A DNA stretch of 24,710 nt from an uncultured bacterium (GTDB taxonomy: Bacteria; Verrucomicrobiota; Lentisphaeria; Victivallales; UBA1829): contig URNX01000049.1 in assembly GCA_900549415.1 (NCBI GenBank), forward strand, positions 1-24,710, written 5' to 3'. The notes beneath the pieces are model-generated. The model did not search any database. It had not been told where the DNA came from and saw only the letters and a list, made by a program, of their open reading frames with translations. Of the stretch, positions 1 through 7,096 are shown in pieces. Every line of letters starts with the position of its first letter. Position 1 is the stretch's first letter. The translations under genes were made by a program, and so were the position numbers.

Positions 1-2
1 CC

Positions 3-68
3 GCCTACGAATCGTTACTACAGCTTGCTGCAAGTATTATTATTTTTAGAAAATTAGGTGTTATTTAG
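3..68 (+). CDS. 3' end of a probable transposase (partial)
   Basis: An open frame enters from the left edge and ends at a TAG stop at 66-68. The 21 visible residues (AYESLLQLAASIIIFRKLGV, then I) resemble the extreme C-terminus of IS5-type DDE transposases, which often end in a hydrophobic helix with the pattern SxxxLxxLAxxxIxxR. The catalytic residues lie outside the window, so the family cannot be confirmed. No clear terminal inverted repeat could be delimited in the following 100 bases. This could equally be the end of an unrelated host gene. Confidence 0.35.
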   Translation, partial: AYESLLQLAASIIIFRKLGVI

Positions 69-171
69 GGATAGATTTTAAGTTTCGGACTGGATATGTT
101 CCACCAGGCATGGTTATATATGCACAGCTGAAGCAAAATGCTAACAATCAACAACCTGCAAGGAGAACAGC

Positions 172-618
172 ATGAATGTCGGAAGTGAAGTCACTGTCGG
201 AACCATCGCCATCGTCAAAGTCGGGCGCAACGAGGTTGAAGTTACGGTAACCGGAATTACGGAACGCGGCTGGATGGTCAAAAGCCGGTCCACCGGACGT
301 GAGTTTGAGGTAATGCACCTTGAACGCATCATCAACAGGCAAACAGCTGAAGATAGTCCGAATCCTGTTCCGGAATGCGGGAATCCGGCAAAGAAACTTT
401 CTCTGCTGGACGCCGCCGTACAGGTTCTTGCCGCCAGCCGGATCCCGATGAACACCAAAGAACTGGTCGCCAAGGCAATAGAGATGAATCTCTGGATTCC
501 GACCGGAGCGAAAACGCCGGAACAGACGCTTTACAGCGGCCTCTTCCGCGAAATCAAGATCCGTGAAACTCCGCGAATCATCAAATCCGAAGAGAAAGGC
601 AAGTTTCAAATTGCCTGA
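172..618 (+). CDS. Small HARE-HTH domain protein
   Basis: A 148-residue protein. AAGGAG lies 7 bases before the ATG. The N-terminal 60 residues form a short beta-rich segment (VGTIAIVKVGRNEVEVTV). Residues about 75-147 match the HARE-HTH fold (HB1, ASXL, restriction endonuclease HTH): LSLLDAAVQVLAASRIPMNT, then a helix ELVAKAIEMNLW, then KTPEQTLYSGLFREI, and a final KGKFQI strand. HARE-HTH domains are winged-helix modules found in chromatin proteins, RNA polymerase delta subunits and some restriction enzymes, where they are thought to sense or bind modified DNA. No nuclease domain is attached here. The gene stands alone between a transposase tail and a toxin-like gene. Its role is unknown; a DNA-binding adaptor or regulator is a reasonable inference. 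Confidence 0.75.
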   Translation: MNVGSEVTVGTIAIVKVGRNEVEVTVTGITERGWMVKSRSTGREFEVMHLERIINRQTAEDSPNPVPECGNPAKKLSLLDAAVQVLAASRIPMNTKELVAKAIEMNLWIPTGAKTPEQTLYSGLFREIKIRETPRIIKSEEKGKFQIA

Positions 619-656
619 TTTCAATTGGTTTACAGAAGGAACATGAAAACTGCGGA

Positions 657-684
657 TTGAAAAAAGTAATTCGCATGGTATAGT
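657..684 (+). promoter_or_regulatory. Putative sigma70 promoter of the zeta-like gene
   Basis: TTGAAA (657-662) and TATAGT (679-684) are separated by 16 bases and lie 30 bases upstream of the ATG at 714. A GGAG ribosome-binding site is at 705-708. The match to consensus is good but was judged by eye. Confidence 0.55.
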
Positions 685-713
685 ACACCAAAGGCAACGA
701 TAATGGAGATTGC

Positions 714-1304
714 ATGAAACACGAAAAACAACCTCATTGCTATGTGGTAGCCAGTCCTAATGGAGCCGGAAAGACTACTTTTGCTTTGAAATACCTTCCG
801 ATGATTGCATCTTGTCACGACTTCATCAATGCCGATGAAATAGCCAAAGGTTTGTCGCCTCTGAATTTTGAGGCTGGATTGCTCAAAGCCGGAAAAATTT
901 TTTTGGAAACGCTGAATCAGAAAATTGCATCCCGGAAAAATTTTGCCTTTGAAACGACACTTTCCGGTCGCACATACCTGTCGCGAATCGCAGAATGGCG
1001 AAAATCAGGATGGAAAGTCATCCTTTTCTATCTGTATATTCCCAATGCCGAATTCTCAACCATGAGAGTCCGGCAGCGAGTTTTGCAGGGCGGACATAAT
1101 ATCCCTCAGGACGATATTTGCAGACGTTATCCGCGAAGCATTCGGAACCTGTTCGATTACGCCGAAGTTTGTGATCTCACTTTTTGCCTTGACAATACAG
1201 GAAATCAAACCATCTCCATCTTTGAAAAACGATTGGGTTTCCCAATTGAAATCCATGATGTTGAACGTTTCTCAACCCTGCAAGGAGTTTTGAAAAATGA
1301 GTGA
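714..1304 (+). CDS. Zeta-toxin-like P-loop kinase/ATPase (COG4185 type)
   Basis: A 196-residue P-loop protein. The Walker A motif is ASPNGAGKTTF (residues 13-23). It is followed by NADEIAKGLSP (39-49, with an acidic residue where zeta toxins bind substrate), FAFETTLSG (77-85), and a basic stretch with RVRQRVLQGGHNIP and RRYPRSIRNLF (about 117-146). This motif order is that of the zeta-toxin/COG4185 family. Epsilon/zeta toxins phosphorylate UDP-N-acetylglucosamine and block wall synthesis; many COG4185 relatives have no proven substrate. The gene has its own promoter and overlaps the next small gene by 8 bases, a typical toxin-antitoxin layout but with the putative partner downstream. Toxin function is inferred from family and context. 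Confidence 0.75.
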   Translation: MKHEKQPHCYVVASPNGAGKTTFALKYLPMIASCHDFINADEIAKGLSPLNFEAGLLKAGKIFLETLNQKIASRKNFAFETTLSGRTYLSRIAEWRKSGWKVILFYLYIPNAEFSTMRVRQRVLQGGHNIPQDDICRRYPRSIRNLFDYAEVCDLTFCLDNTGNQTISIFEKRLGFPIEIHDVERFSTLQGVLKNE

Positions 1305-1485
1305 TGAAATGAAAAAGGCCGTTATTGCCCTGCAAATGGCTGTTGACGAAGAAATGGAACGCAAGGCCAAGCTCGGTTACAAAGCCGTCATTGGCGACAA
1401 AAATGGGAAACCGAAACTGGTTTCCGCAAGATACCTTGTCCGTAAGAGGAGAGCGTCCCGCTCCTCTGCCAACGTTACAGATTAA
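1297..1485 (+). CDS. Small partner of the zeta-like gene (putative antitoxin)
   Basis: A 62-residue, charged protein. AAGGAG lies 9 bases before the ATG, inside the end of the kinase gene, so the two are probably translationally coupled. The N-terminal half (KKAVIALQMAVDEEMERKAKLG) is predicted helical. The middle, YKAVIGDKNGKPKLVSARYL, looks like a short beta hairpin, and the tail is basic. No known antitoxin fold such as epsilon, RelB or Phd was recognised. Small proteins of similar layout often sit next to COG4185 kinases, so an antitoxin or accessory role is inferred from position only. Its 3' end overlaps the convergent methyltransferase gene by 11 bases. Confidence 0.5.
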   Translation: MSDEMKKAVIALQMAVDEEMERKAKLGYKAVIGDKNGKPKLVSARYLVRKRRASRSSANVTD

Positions 1486-2713
1486 CGATTTCTGTAGAAT
1501 GTTTTTCGGTGATTGGCGGAGTTAAGCTCTGCCAGTCGCATCCCTCGCCAGCGGTGAACTCCGCCCAGCGGCGGCGGATGACGTCGCAGTATTTCGGGTC
1601 GAGTTCCATCGTCCGGCAGATCCGTCCGGTCTGCTCGCAGGCGATCAATGTGCTTCCGGAGCCGCCGAAAGTGTCGATGACAGTTTCTCCGCGCTTGCTG
1701 GAATTCTTAATCAGATACACCAGCATCTCCACGGGCTTCATCGTTGGGTGCACATCGTTATGCTTGGGCTTGTTGTATTCCATGACGGTGGTCTGGCTGC
1801 GATCGTTATACCAGGCGTGTGCCGCGCCGTCCTTCCATCCGTAGAGCGCGGGCTCGTGGAGCCACTGGTAATCCTGCCGTCCGAGGACGAGCGCGTTCTT
1901 TTTCCAGATCAGGCACTGCCGGACTTTGAGGCCGATGTCGTGGCAGGCTCCCCGGAAATTGTATCCTTCGGAATCGGCGTGGAAGATGTAGAACGATGCG
2001 CCCGGCTCCATGCGGTCATGCACACATTGGAATGCATCCCGGAGGAAATTCCGGAACTGAGCGTCCTCCATGTTGTCGTTTTCGATGGTCATGCCGTTGC
2101 TTCCTTCATACGCGACATTGTATGGCGGATCGGTGAGCCAGAGGTTTGCTTTCTCTTCGCCCATCAGCCGGGTGACATCCTCCGCTTTCGTCGCGTCTCC
2201 GCAGAGGAGTCTGTGCTTGCCAAGTTGATATACCGTGCCGGGAATGGATGCCGCTTCTTCAGGGACTTCCGGGACGGCATCCGGCTCGGTTTCCCCATCT
2301 ATAAGAGCGTCGCCCTCTTCACCGTTCAGCAGTTTGTCCAGCTCATCGGAATCGAACCCCAGCACAGAGAGATCGAAATCGGCGTTCTGGAGGTCTTTGA
2401 GTTCCATCGGCAGGAGATTGTAATCCCACTCGGCGATCTCGCCGGTCTTGTTGTCGGCAATCCGGTAGGCTTGCACCTGTTCCGGCGTGAGGTGATTGGC
2501 AATGACTACAGGCACTTCGGTCAGACCAAGCTGTTCGGCGGCCTTCAGGCGTGTATGCCCGACAATGACGACCAGGTCCTTGTCCACGACGATGGGCTGC
2601 TGCCAGCCGAATTCCTTGATGGAGCGGGCGACCGCATCGACTGCATCCTCGTTGTTGCGCGGGTTCTTCTCATACGGACGGATGTCCGTGATTTTCATGT
2701 TTATGATGTTCAT
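1475..2713 (-). CDS. ParB-domain DNA adenine/cytosine-N4 methyltransferase
   Basis: The chosen start (ATG at 2713) has GAGAGGAAC just upstream and gives 412 residues; the frame is open further upstream but without a better start. Residues 6-95 are a ParB/Srx-like domain with VGHTRLKAAEQLG (51-63). A linker is followed by an N-4/N-6 methyltransferase domain with DPPY (195-198) before the SAM-binding FGGSGS (349-354). That motif order marks a beta-class amino-methyltransferase, and DPPY favours N6-adenine. Fused ParB-methyltransferases are common in phages and mobile elements, where they are thought to protect phage DNA from host restriction or mark it. No cognate endonuclease is nearby, so it looks like an orphan enzyme. 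It is on the same strand as the replication block but separated from it by a 943-bp gene-free spacer. Confidence 0.9.
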   Translation of the reverse strand: MNIINMKITDIRPYEKNPRNNEDAVDAVARSIKEFGWQQPIVVDKDLVVIVGHTRLKAAEQLGLTEVPVVIANHLTPEQVQAYRIADNKTGEIAEWDYNLLPMELKDLQNADFDLSVLGFDSDELDKLLNGEEGDALIDGETEPDAVPEVPEEAASIPGTVYQLGKHRLLCGDATKAEDVTRLMGEEKANLWLTDPPYNVAYEGSNGMTIENDNMEDAQFRNFLRDAFQCVHDRMEPGASFYIFHADSEGYNFRGACHDIGLKVRQCLIWKKNALVLGRQDYQWLHEPALYGWKDGAAHAWYNDRSQTTVMEYNKPKHNDVHPTMKPVEMLVYLIKNSSKRGETVIDTFGGSGSTLIACEQTGRICRTMELDPKYCDVIRRRWAEFTAGEGCDWQSLTPPITEKHSTEIVNL

Positions 2714-2796
2714 GAGTTCCTCTCTGGTTGGTTGTGTATTCCATAAAAACTTATGTTTTTGTGGAATGAACTCCTTTTTCCTGTTGTTTTTCTTTG

Positions 2797-2824
2797 AAAT
2801 GATACTTTTGCACAAGTATCATTT
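2797..2824. promoter_or_regulatory. Palindromic operator-like site upstream of the ParB-methyltransferase
   Basis: AAATGATACTT (2797-2807) and AAGTATCATTT (2814-2824) form a perfect 11-bp inverted repeat around TTGCAC. A further half-site, ATGATACT, lies at 2847-2854. The cluster is 84-140 bases upstream of the methyltransferase start, as expected for a repressor operator. The lack of a following T-run argues against a terminator. Confidence 0.5.
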
Positions 2825-2896
2825 ATGTTTTACCGTGAGCAAAAATATGATACTCATGCTTTATTGAGTTGAGAGCAGTTTGCAAATCCAACATTC

Positions 2897-2959
2897 AAAA
2901 TTAGAATTGCAAGGCTTTCTCGCTTTTTTCTTGTTTTGAATCCTTGCAATTCTAATTTT
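2897..2959. repeat. 18-bp perfect inverted repeat with a 27-base loop
   Basis: The left arm AAAATTAGAATTGCAAGG (2897-2914) is exactly complementary to the right arm CCTTGCAATTCTAATTTT (2942-2959). The loop is pyrimidine-rich. It lies about 35 bases upstream of a strong-looking ribosome-binding site for a short plus-strand frame at 2996. It could be a stable RNA stem, a terminator-like element or a remnant of a small mobile repeat. Confidence 0.7.
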
Positions 2960-2995
2960 AAATATTATAAACAAGAGTACGCAAGGAGAAAAATC

Positions 2996-3247
2996 ATGGT
3001 AGCCCGTCAAATGCGCTTCACCGAGCAATGTGCACACATGCATATGACTGCAAGACGTTCACAGGGAAAAGTCGGAGCTTTTACGCTCATTTTATCACTT
3101 GCAAGCAAGTCTGCTTATAATGCCGACTCCTTCCGCGCGCCCTCTCAAATATCCTTTTTAAGGGGGAACCGTGGGGCATGGAGGGATATTCGACCCTCGC
3201 CGCCTCAAATTCGCCTCGTCGTGGTTATTGTGCTTTTACGGGGCTGA
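2996..3247 (+). CDS. Doubtful 83-residue frame, possible prepilin-type remnant
   Basis: AAGGAG lies 8 bases before the ATG, which is the main reason to list it. The product contains GKVGAFTLI at residues 24-32, which recalls the start of prepilin-type (FTLIELLVV) N-terminal segments that are very abundant in Lentisphaerota. The hydrophobic helix that should follow is missing, and the rest (SFLRGNRGAWRDIRPSPPQI) is unlike a folded domain. It may be a decayed prepilin-like gene start or a chance frame in a host repeat. Confidence 0.2.
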   Translation: MVARQMRFTEQCAHMHMTARRSQGKVGAFTLILSLASKSAYNADSFRAPSQISFLRGNRGAWRDIRPSPPQIRLVVVIVLLRG

Positions 3248-3260
3248 AAACGCCCTTAAA

Positions 3261-3290
3261 ACGAAGTGACGGAATCTTCCGCCACTTCGT
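3261..3290. repeat. Stable imperfect hairpin
   Basis: ACGAAGTG and CACTTCGT flank an inner CGGAA/TTCCG pair, giving about 13 pairs with one A-C mismatch and a 2-base loop. It sits in the gene-free spacer with no T-run after it on either strand, so it is not a clear terminator. Confidence 0.5.
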
Positions 3291-3656
3291 CAAAAATGAC
3301 GGAAACGTGACGAAAATCGCATAAAAACACCGCTTCTGCATGAGCTGCGCCTCTTCACTGAAAGAATGAGGCTGTTTTCGGGCATGTCCGCCCCACGGAG
3401 CCGGTGCTGGAGAAAAACGTAGAATTTTCCTGCCTCTATACACGCGAATAGCATTTTCGCAGGAGTGCGCGAACAGCCGTGAAGTTTCGAAGAATTAAAA
3501 AAAAGAAGATATTATATATTCTATTTAGCCTCAAAAGCTCTCTCTTGCAGGCCAAAAAATTCTTCGCAGAAAACTTCGCAGCTTCGCAAAAAGCTCTCCG
3601 CTTTTTTCGGCAAAACCACAGGAAGAAACGGAGATGAATATGCTTTCTCTGGCGAT

Positions 3657-6017
3657 TTATTCCAGCAGAACATACACTTTCGATGGTCTGGTCTTGGAGG
3701 CTTCCATTTCATATGTCAGAACGCCTTGTTCCATGAGAGTCTCGACAACCTTTTTCAGATTGTCAAGAGAATCGTGAAAGCGGTTCAGCAGTTTTGCGTG
3801 CTTGATTCTGCCGCCGTGTTCACGCAACATACGGATGACCTTCTGGCACTTTTCATCGAATACATTCTCGTAGACGTAAGAGTCTGCCATATACAGCATC
3901 CGCCGCGTCAGATGATCAATGAACTTCCATGCCCACTTGACCGATTTGTCGGTGATCAGCGGATTGTAGACGTTGCTGCTGATGCCGTGCAGCATGGCGA
4001 GTTTGCACACCTTTTCATGGGCGCGCGCCCACAATGCCTTGGCGGCTCCTTCGTTTTCTGCTTCATAGAAGTTGTAACGCCGGTCGCATTCCTGCTGTAC
4101 TTCTCTGAGTGCGGCAGTCGCCTCGGGCGTTTCCGTAATGATCAGCGGCTTTGGATACTCGTTTGTCAGATTGCCGTTCACATCAAGATTTGCGAGATAG
4201 GTCGCCGCGCGGATCAGCGAATCCGAAGGCGCGATTGGCTGGGGGGTGCCGGCTTCGCCACGCTTGCCTGCTTCCACGATGATGTACCGGGCGACCAGTC
4301 CGTTTTCAAGCACGCGCCGGGAAAGCGATTCATAGAAATACTGCGGAATCGCGGTTCCCAGCAGAACCAGGTTCGGATTTACAATATGTGCGATCTCATG
4401 AACCGTTCCGTCTTTTTTCTTCGCTGAGGCTTTTTTGCGCAGCGGATAGATGGTGTTGGACGCACCATAGAACTTCAACAGTTTTTCGTTGATTGATTCC
4501 GCCCGGTTGTCTTTACTGTATTTCAAGGTATTGAAAATACAGTCGAATTCATCCGCCTGAAATAACATGGAAGAGTGCATGAACAGGGCATCCTCCAGTC
4601 CTTCTCCGGAAGCGAAAGCATCGCCGATCGCCCCGGCGACTCCCGCGCGGAAGGCGATATTGAAATTCACTTTGCGCGGGTGATCTTTACCGGTTCCGCT
4701 GTCTGCCAGCGCGATGAGATAGATGTTGCTCCGGTTGTCGCGCTTGTCCTGCACCTTTCGCCCGACGAGAAACGCCAGGAGCGCCAGTGCGCCGGTGAAC
4801 GAAAGAACACGGTTCGGATACGGAGCCGACTGCATCGAGAGTTTGACGACATCATCAATGAATCCGGGAATCGACAACAGCTTATCCGGCACGGGTCCGG
4901 GATTGGGAAAGAGAGGAGCCTCTTTTTCCTGTTTTTCGATCCTGTTCGGCTTCAAAATTCCGCTCAGATCCACATCGGAGTCCGCCTTCTCTCTGCGGTC
5001 GTAGCATCCGGGTTCGCGAAGTTCACGCAACGCGCGCCAGTCGTTGCCGGAACAGCCGTTGTGGTGGCATTTGAAGGCAATTGCCCCGGACGGTTCCTGA
5101 ATCAGAACGGCGGACTTGTCGGTGTGCGCCTCATTGAACGGGCAGACGGGGAAGATCCATTTGCGTCCGCCCTTCCAAGGATGCGGAGAGCCAAGCTCGG
5201 AGCAGTACTGCGCGATCCAGAAATCCAGATCAAACGCCGGCATTATGTGTTTTCTCTCGTCATCCGGAACGTCTGCCTGAGTGTCTTTACTTTGATACGA
5301 CGCAATATCCTGTATTTGCTCTAGGGATACAGGTACAATATCTTGTGGTTCGTTCAAAATCCGGGCCATGCGGTACGGACGTTCCGGAATGGAGTCGCCC
5401 TTGCAGTTCATCGTCCCGGGAAGCCGCCAGATCCGCGCCGGATTGTGAACCGATGTGTCGATCGCAACCTGTTCTGACGAGGCCTTCGCGATTTCGCCGA
5501 TCACCCGGCACACCAGCTCGCCGTCGTCCGCCGGAAGGTCGATTCGGTACATCAGCTGAGCACCGTTCCCGGAATCGGTCAACACGGGCTCAGGCCAGCC
5601 AAGCGAGGAAAGTCCATCGCGGATCTCGCGTGCTTTGTCCAGCGCGGATTCGTGTTCCGCATTCGAGCTGGAGACGCCGGAGGTTCGTCTGGGATCGCAG
5701 TCGATCAGAAGCCAGCGCCGCCGGACAATATCCGTGTCGCCTGTCGTCGGATTCCGCCCCGCCGGACGCAGACGGTTTACCGCGCGGGCAAGCAAATCGG
5801 GATTGACCGGATTGACCGTGACGTAAACGCCGCGAAAGGAGAGCAGTCGCTTCAGCGCCTCCGGGACGGCGGAAATGTGCTCGTAATCGAAATAACCGGA
5901 CTCTATATGCTCCCGCCGGTAATCGGCGCTGACCGCGTCCAGCACACGCACCTCAAACACGTCCCCGGCCTGAAACCAGAGGCGCAGCGCATGGATGATT
6001 TCATTTGCGTCGGTCAT
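3657..6017 (-). CDS. Phage primase-helicase (AEP-like primase, zinc ribbon, P-loop ATPase)
   Basis: The chosen start (ATG at 6017, GGAG 6 bases upstream) gives 786 residues. Residues 1-235 look like an archaeo-eukaryotic-type primase domain: LLIDCD (103-108, two metal-binding aspartates), DSGNGAQLMY (148-157) and NPARIWRLPGT (192-202). A zinc-ribbon segment follows with Cys292, His298, Cys317 and Cys322. The C-terminal half is a DUF3987-like P-loop domain with ADSGTGKD (438-445, Walker A) and MLFQADEFD (484-492, Walker B). A winged-helix-like tail ends the protein. Such fusions prime and unwind phage or plasmid DNA. The gene overlaps the 3' end of the upstream Bro-N gene by 17 bases. Its intact motifs suggest the replication core was functional. 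Confidence 0.85.
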   Translation of the reverse strand: MTDANEIIHALRLWFQAGDVFEVRVLDAVSADYRREHIESGYFDYEHISAVPEALKRLLSFRGVYVTVNPVNPDLLARAVNRLRPAGRNPTTGDTDIVRRRWLLIDCDPRRTSGVSSSNAEHESALDKAREIRDGLSSLGWPEPVLTDSGNGAQLMYRIDLPADDGELVCRVIGEIAKASSEQVAIDTSVHNPARIWRLPGTMNCKGDSIPERPYRMARILNEPQDIVPVSLEQIQDIASYQSKDTQADVPDDERKHIMPAFDLDFWIAQYCSELGSPHPWKGGRKWIFPVCPFNEAHTDKSAVLIQEPSGAIAFKCHHNGCSGNDWRALRELREPGCYDRREKADSDVDLSGILKPNRIEKQEKEAPLFPNPGPVPDKLLSIPGFIDDVVKLSMQSAPYPNRVLSFTGALALLAFLVGRKVQDKRDNRSNIYLIALADSGTGKDHPRKVNFNIAFRAGVAGAIGDAFASGEGLEDALFMHSSMLFQADEFDCIFNTLKYSKDNRAESINEKLLKFYGASNTIYPLRKKASAKKKDGTVHEIAHIVNPNLVLLGTAIPQYFYESLSRRVLENGLVARYIIVEAGKRGEAGTPQPIAPSDSLIRAATYLANLDVNGNLTNEYPKPLIITETPEATAALREVQQECDRRYNFYEAENEGAAKALWARAHEKVCKLAMLHGISSNVYNPLITDKSVKWAWKFIDHLTRRMLYMADSYVYENVFDEKCQKVIRMLREHGGRIKHAKLLNRFHDSLDNLKKVVETLMEQGVLTYEMEASKTRPSKVYVLLE

Positions 6018-6432
6018 TGCGTTCTCCATGATATTTGTCGGCAAAATACTGTTCCGCCATGAGTGTGTGCATCGTGGAAATAAATCCCACGATCAGAGTT
6101 CTGACCTGCGCCGTCGCCTTCTCCTCCGCGTCCAGTTTGGGAAATACCTCGTTTTTCAGGTAGCGTTCCAGAAGCAGAGCCTTGTGTCCCGAGTTGGCGG
6201 CAAGCAGCTTCTCGACGTCCGCGCGCGGAACAAGCCGGACTATCTGCAGACCGCCGGGCGTGCGGATCCGTTCATAAAGCGGAACGTTTTCGGTGTGTTT
6301 TGCCAGTTCCCGGTTGGGATTGCTCCAGCCGAGAATATTGCAGACGTCCCAGATCACGAAATATTTCTTGTCTTCCAGCTCCACTATACGAACGGGGTAT
6401 TCGTTAAAATGGAAAGTAAGCACGTTTGACAT
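6001..6432 (-). CDS. Bro-N domain (phage antirepressor-type) protein
   Basis: A 143-residue protein with GGAG 9 bases before the ATG. Residues 4-100 match the Bro-N fold: LTFHFNEYPVRIVELEDKKY, FVIWDVCNILGWSNPN, and later RLVPRADVEKLL. Bro-N domains bind DNA and occur in phage antirepressors and regulators. The usual C-terminal KilA-C or ANT domain is replaced by a short helical tail (about residues 105-143), so this is a short, single-domain form. It is separated by 3 bases from the MazG-like gene upstream and overlaps the primase-helicase downstream. A regulatory role in the replication operon is inferred. Confidence 0.8.
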   Translation of the reverse strand: MSNVLTFHFNEYPVRIVELEDKKYFVIWDVCNILGWSNPNRELAKHTENVPLYERIRTPGGLQIVRLVPRADVEKLLAANSGHKALLLERYLKNEVFPKLDAEEKATAQVRTLIVGFISTMHTLMAEQYFADKYHGERNDRRK

Positions 6433-6435
6433 AAG

Positions 6436-6678
6436 TTATTTCTCCATGTTTTTCAGAAACCGGAGGGCGACGGCCGCCGTGTGGACCGCTTCGGTTATCA
6501 TCATGATTCTGCCGGTATCCGGGTTCTCATCATAGTCGTTGCAAGCCTGAATCAGTTCTCCAGCCTCCTCAGCGACGGTGGCGGCCGCTCTGACGACGTC
6601 TTGCGGCCAGTCCGGGTGAATTTCCTCGGCACGGGCGATTTCCTGCATGACGAGTCCAAGCGCTTTTTCAATCTGCAT
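6436..6678 (-). CDS. MazG-like all-alpha NTP pyrophosphohydrolase family protein
   Basis: AAGGAG lies 7 bases before the ATG at 6678, so this start (80 residues) is preferred over the open upstream extension. The core reads AAATVAEEAGELIQACNDY, with the EExxE metal-binding helix of MazG-type enzymes, then a second helix EAVHTAAVALRFL. The second helix has EAVH where many relatives have ExxD, so catalytic competence is uncertain. MazG-like proteins hydrolyse (d)NTPs to monophosphates and are common in phages, where they may adjust nucleotide or alarmone pools. The gene overlaps its upstream neighbour by 11 bases in the leftward operon. Confidence 0.7.
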   Translation of the reverse strand: MQIEKALGLVMQEIARAEEIHPDWPQDVVRAAATVAEEAGELIQACNDYDENPDTGRIMMITEAVHTAAVALRFLKNMEK

Positions 6679-6970
6679 GTGCAAGCTCCTTTTCAATATT
6701 GATCATTTCCTGCATGTGTGATTCCGCTTCCGTGCGAACAGCCTTGAGCTTATTGATGTAGGCATCGCAATCGGCGATGAACGACTCAAAGCACTTCCTG
6801 TAATCCTTCCCTGTTCCGTGCGGACTTAAAAGCAGGTCGCAGTTGGTCAGAAAGAACTCCGCATCGGCATTTCCGCTCTGCGTCTTGGAAATGTGCCAGC
6901 GGTTGTCGCCGCTTGTCAGTTTCTGAGCGACGGTCTGCTCTGTGATTTTCCATTCGATAGATTCAGCCAT
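6668..6970 (-). CDS. Hypothetical phage protein
   Basis: A 100-residue protein with GAGGAG 7 bases before the ATG. The first half (EWKITEQTVAQKLTSGDNRW) appears mixed alpha/beta, and the last 45 residues form long charged helices, possibly a coiled coil. No catalytic motif, signal peptide or membrane segment is visible. It overlaps the MazG-like gene by 11 bases, so the two are probably translationally coupled. I do not recognise the family. The strong ribosome-binding site and tight packing support a real gene. Confidence 0.6.
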   Translation of the reverse strand: MAESIEWKITEQTVAQKLTSGDNRWHISKTQSGNADAEFFLTNCDLLLSPHGTGKDYRKCFESFIADCDAYINKLKAVRTEAESHMQEMINIEKELAHAD

Positions 6971-7092
6971 TGTTCTGCTCCTCGTTTCTGATTGTAAAGG
7001 GATAGCAGATTATCCTTTATTCTCGTTTTTGGGGTGATAACGGGTAATGTGCTGTCTTTTATTGTTTCTGTGTTTCGTTGTGTTTCAGACAT
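6916..7092 (-). CDS. Doubtful small frame between helicase and hypothetical gene
   Basis: A 58-residue frame begins just after the helicase stop and overlaps the next gene start by 55 bases in another frame. AAAGG abuts the ATG, which is too close for a good ribosome-binding site. The product is polar (TLPVITPKTRIKDNLLSLYN is the most protein-like part) with no recognisable domain. It is listed because it fills the only gap in this part of the operon. Confidence 0.2.
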   Translation of the reverse strand: MSETQRNTETIKDSTLPVITPKTRIKDNLLSLYNQKRGAEQWLNLSNGKSQSRPSLRN

Positions 7093-7096
7093 CCTT

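Larger units (their letters stand above)
2714..3656. other. Gene-free spacer with several inverted repeats
   Basis: No convincing gene was found in these 943 bases. It holds a hairpin at 2739-2766, a perfect 11-bp palindrome at 2797-2824, an 18-bp perfect inverted repeat at 2897-2959, and a hairpin at 3261-3290. It also has short tandem-like motifs (CTTCGCAG and CTTCGCAAAAA near 3565-3595; GTGACGGAA and ATGACGGAA near 3266-3303). The composition differs from the flanking genes. It may be a host-type intergenic repeat or an insertion scar. Confidence 0.5.

Noticed and set aside
1748..2746. Plus-strand frame opposite the ParB-methyltransferase (332 residues)
   Set aside because: The minus strand carries DPPY, FGGSGS and ParB motifs; this is a shadow.
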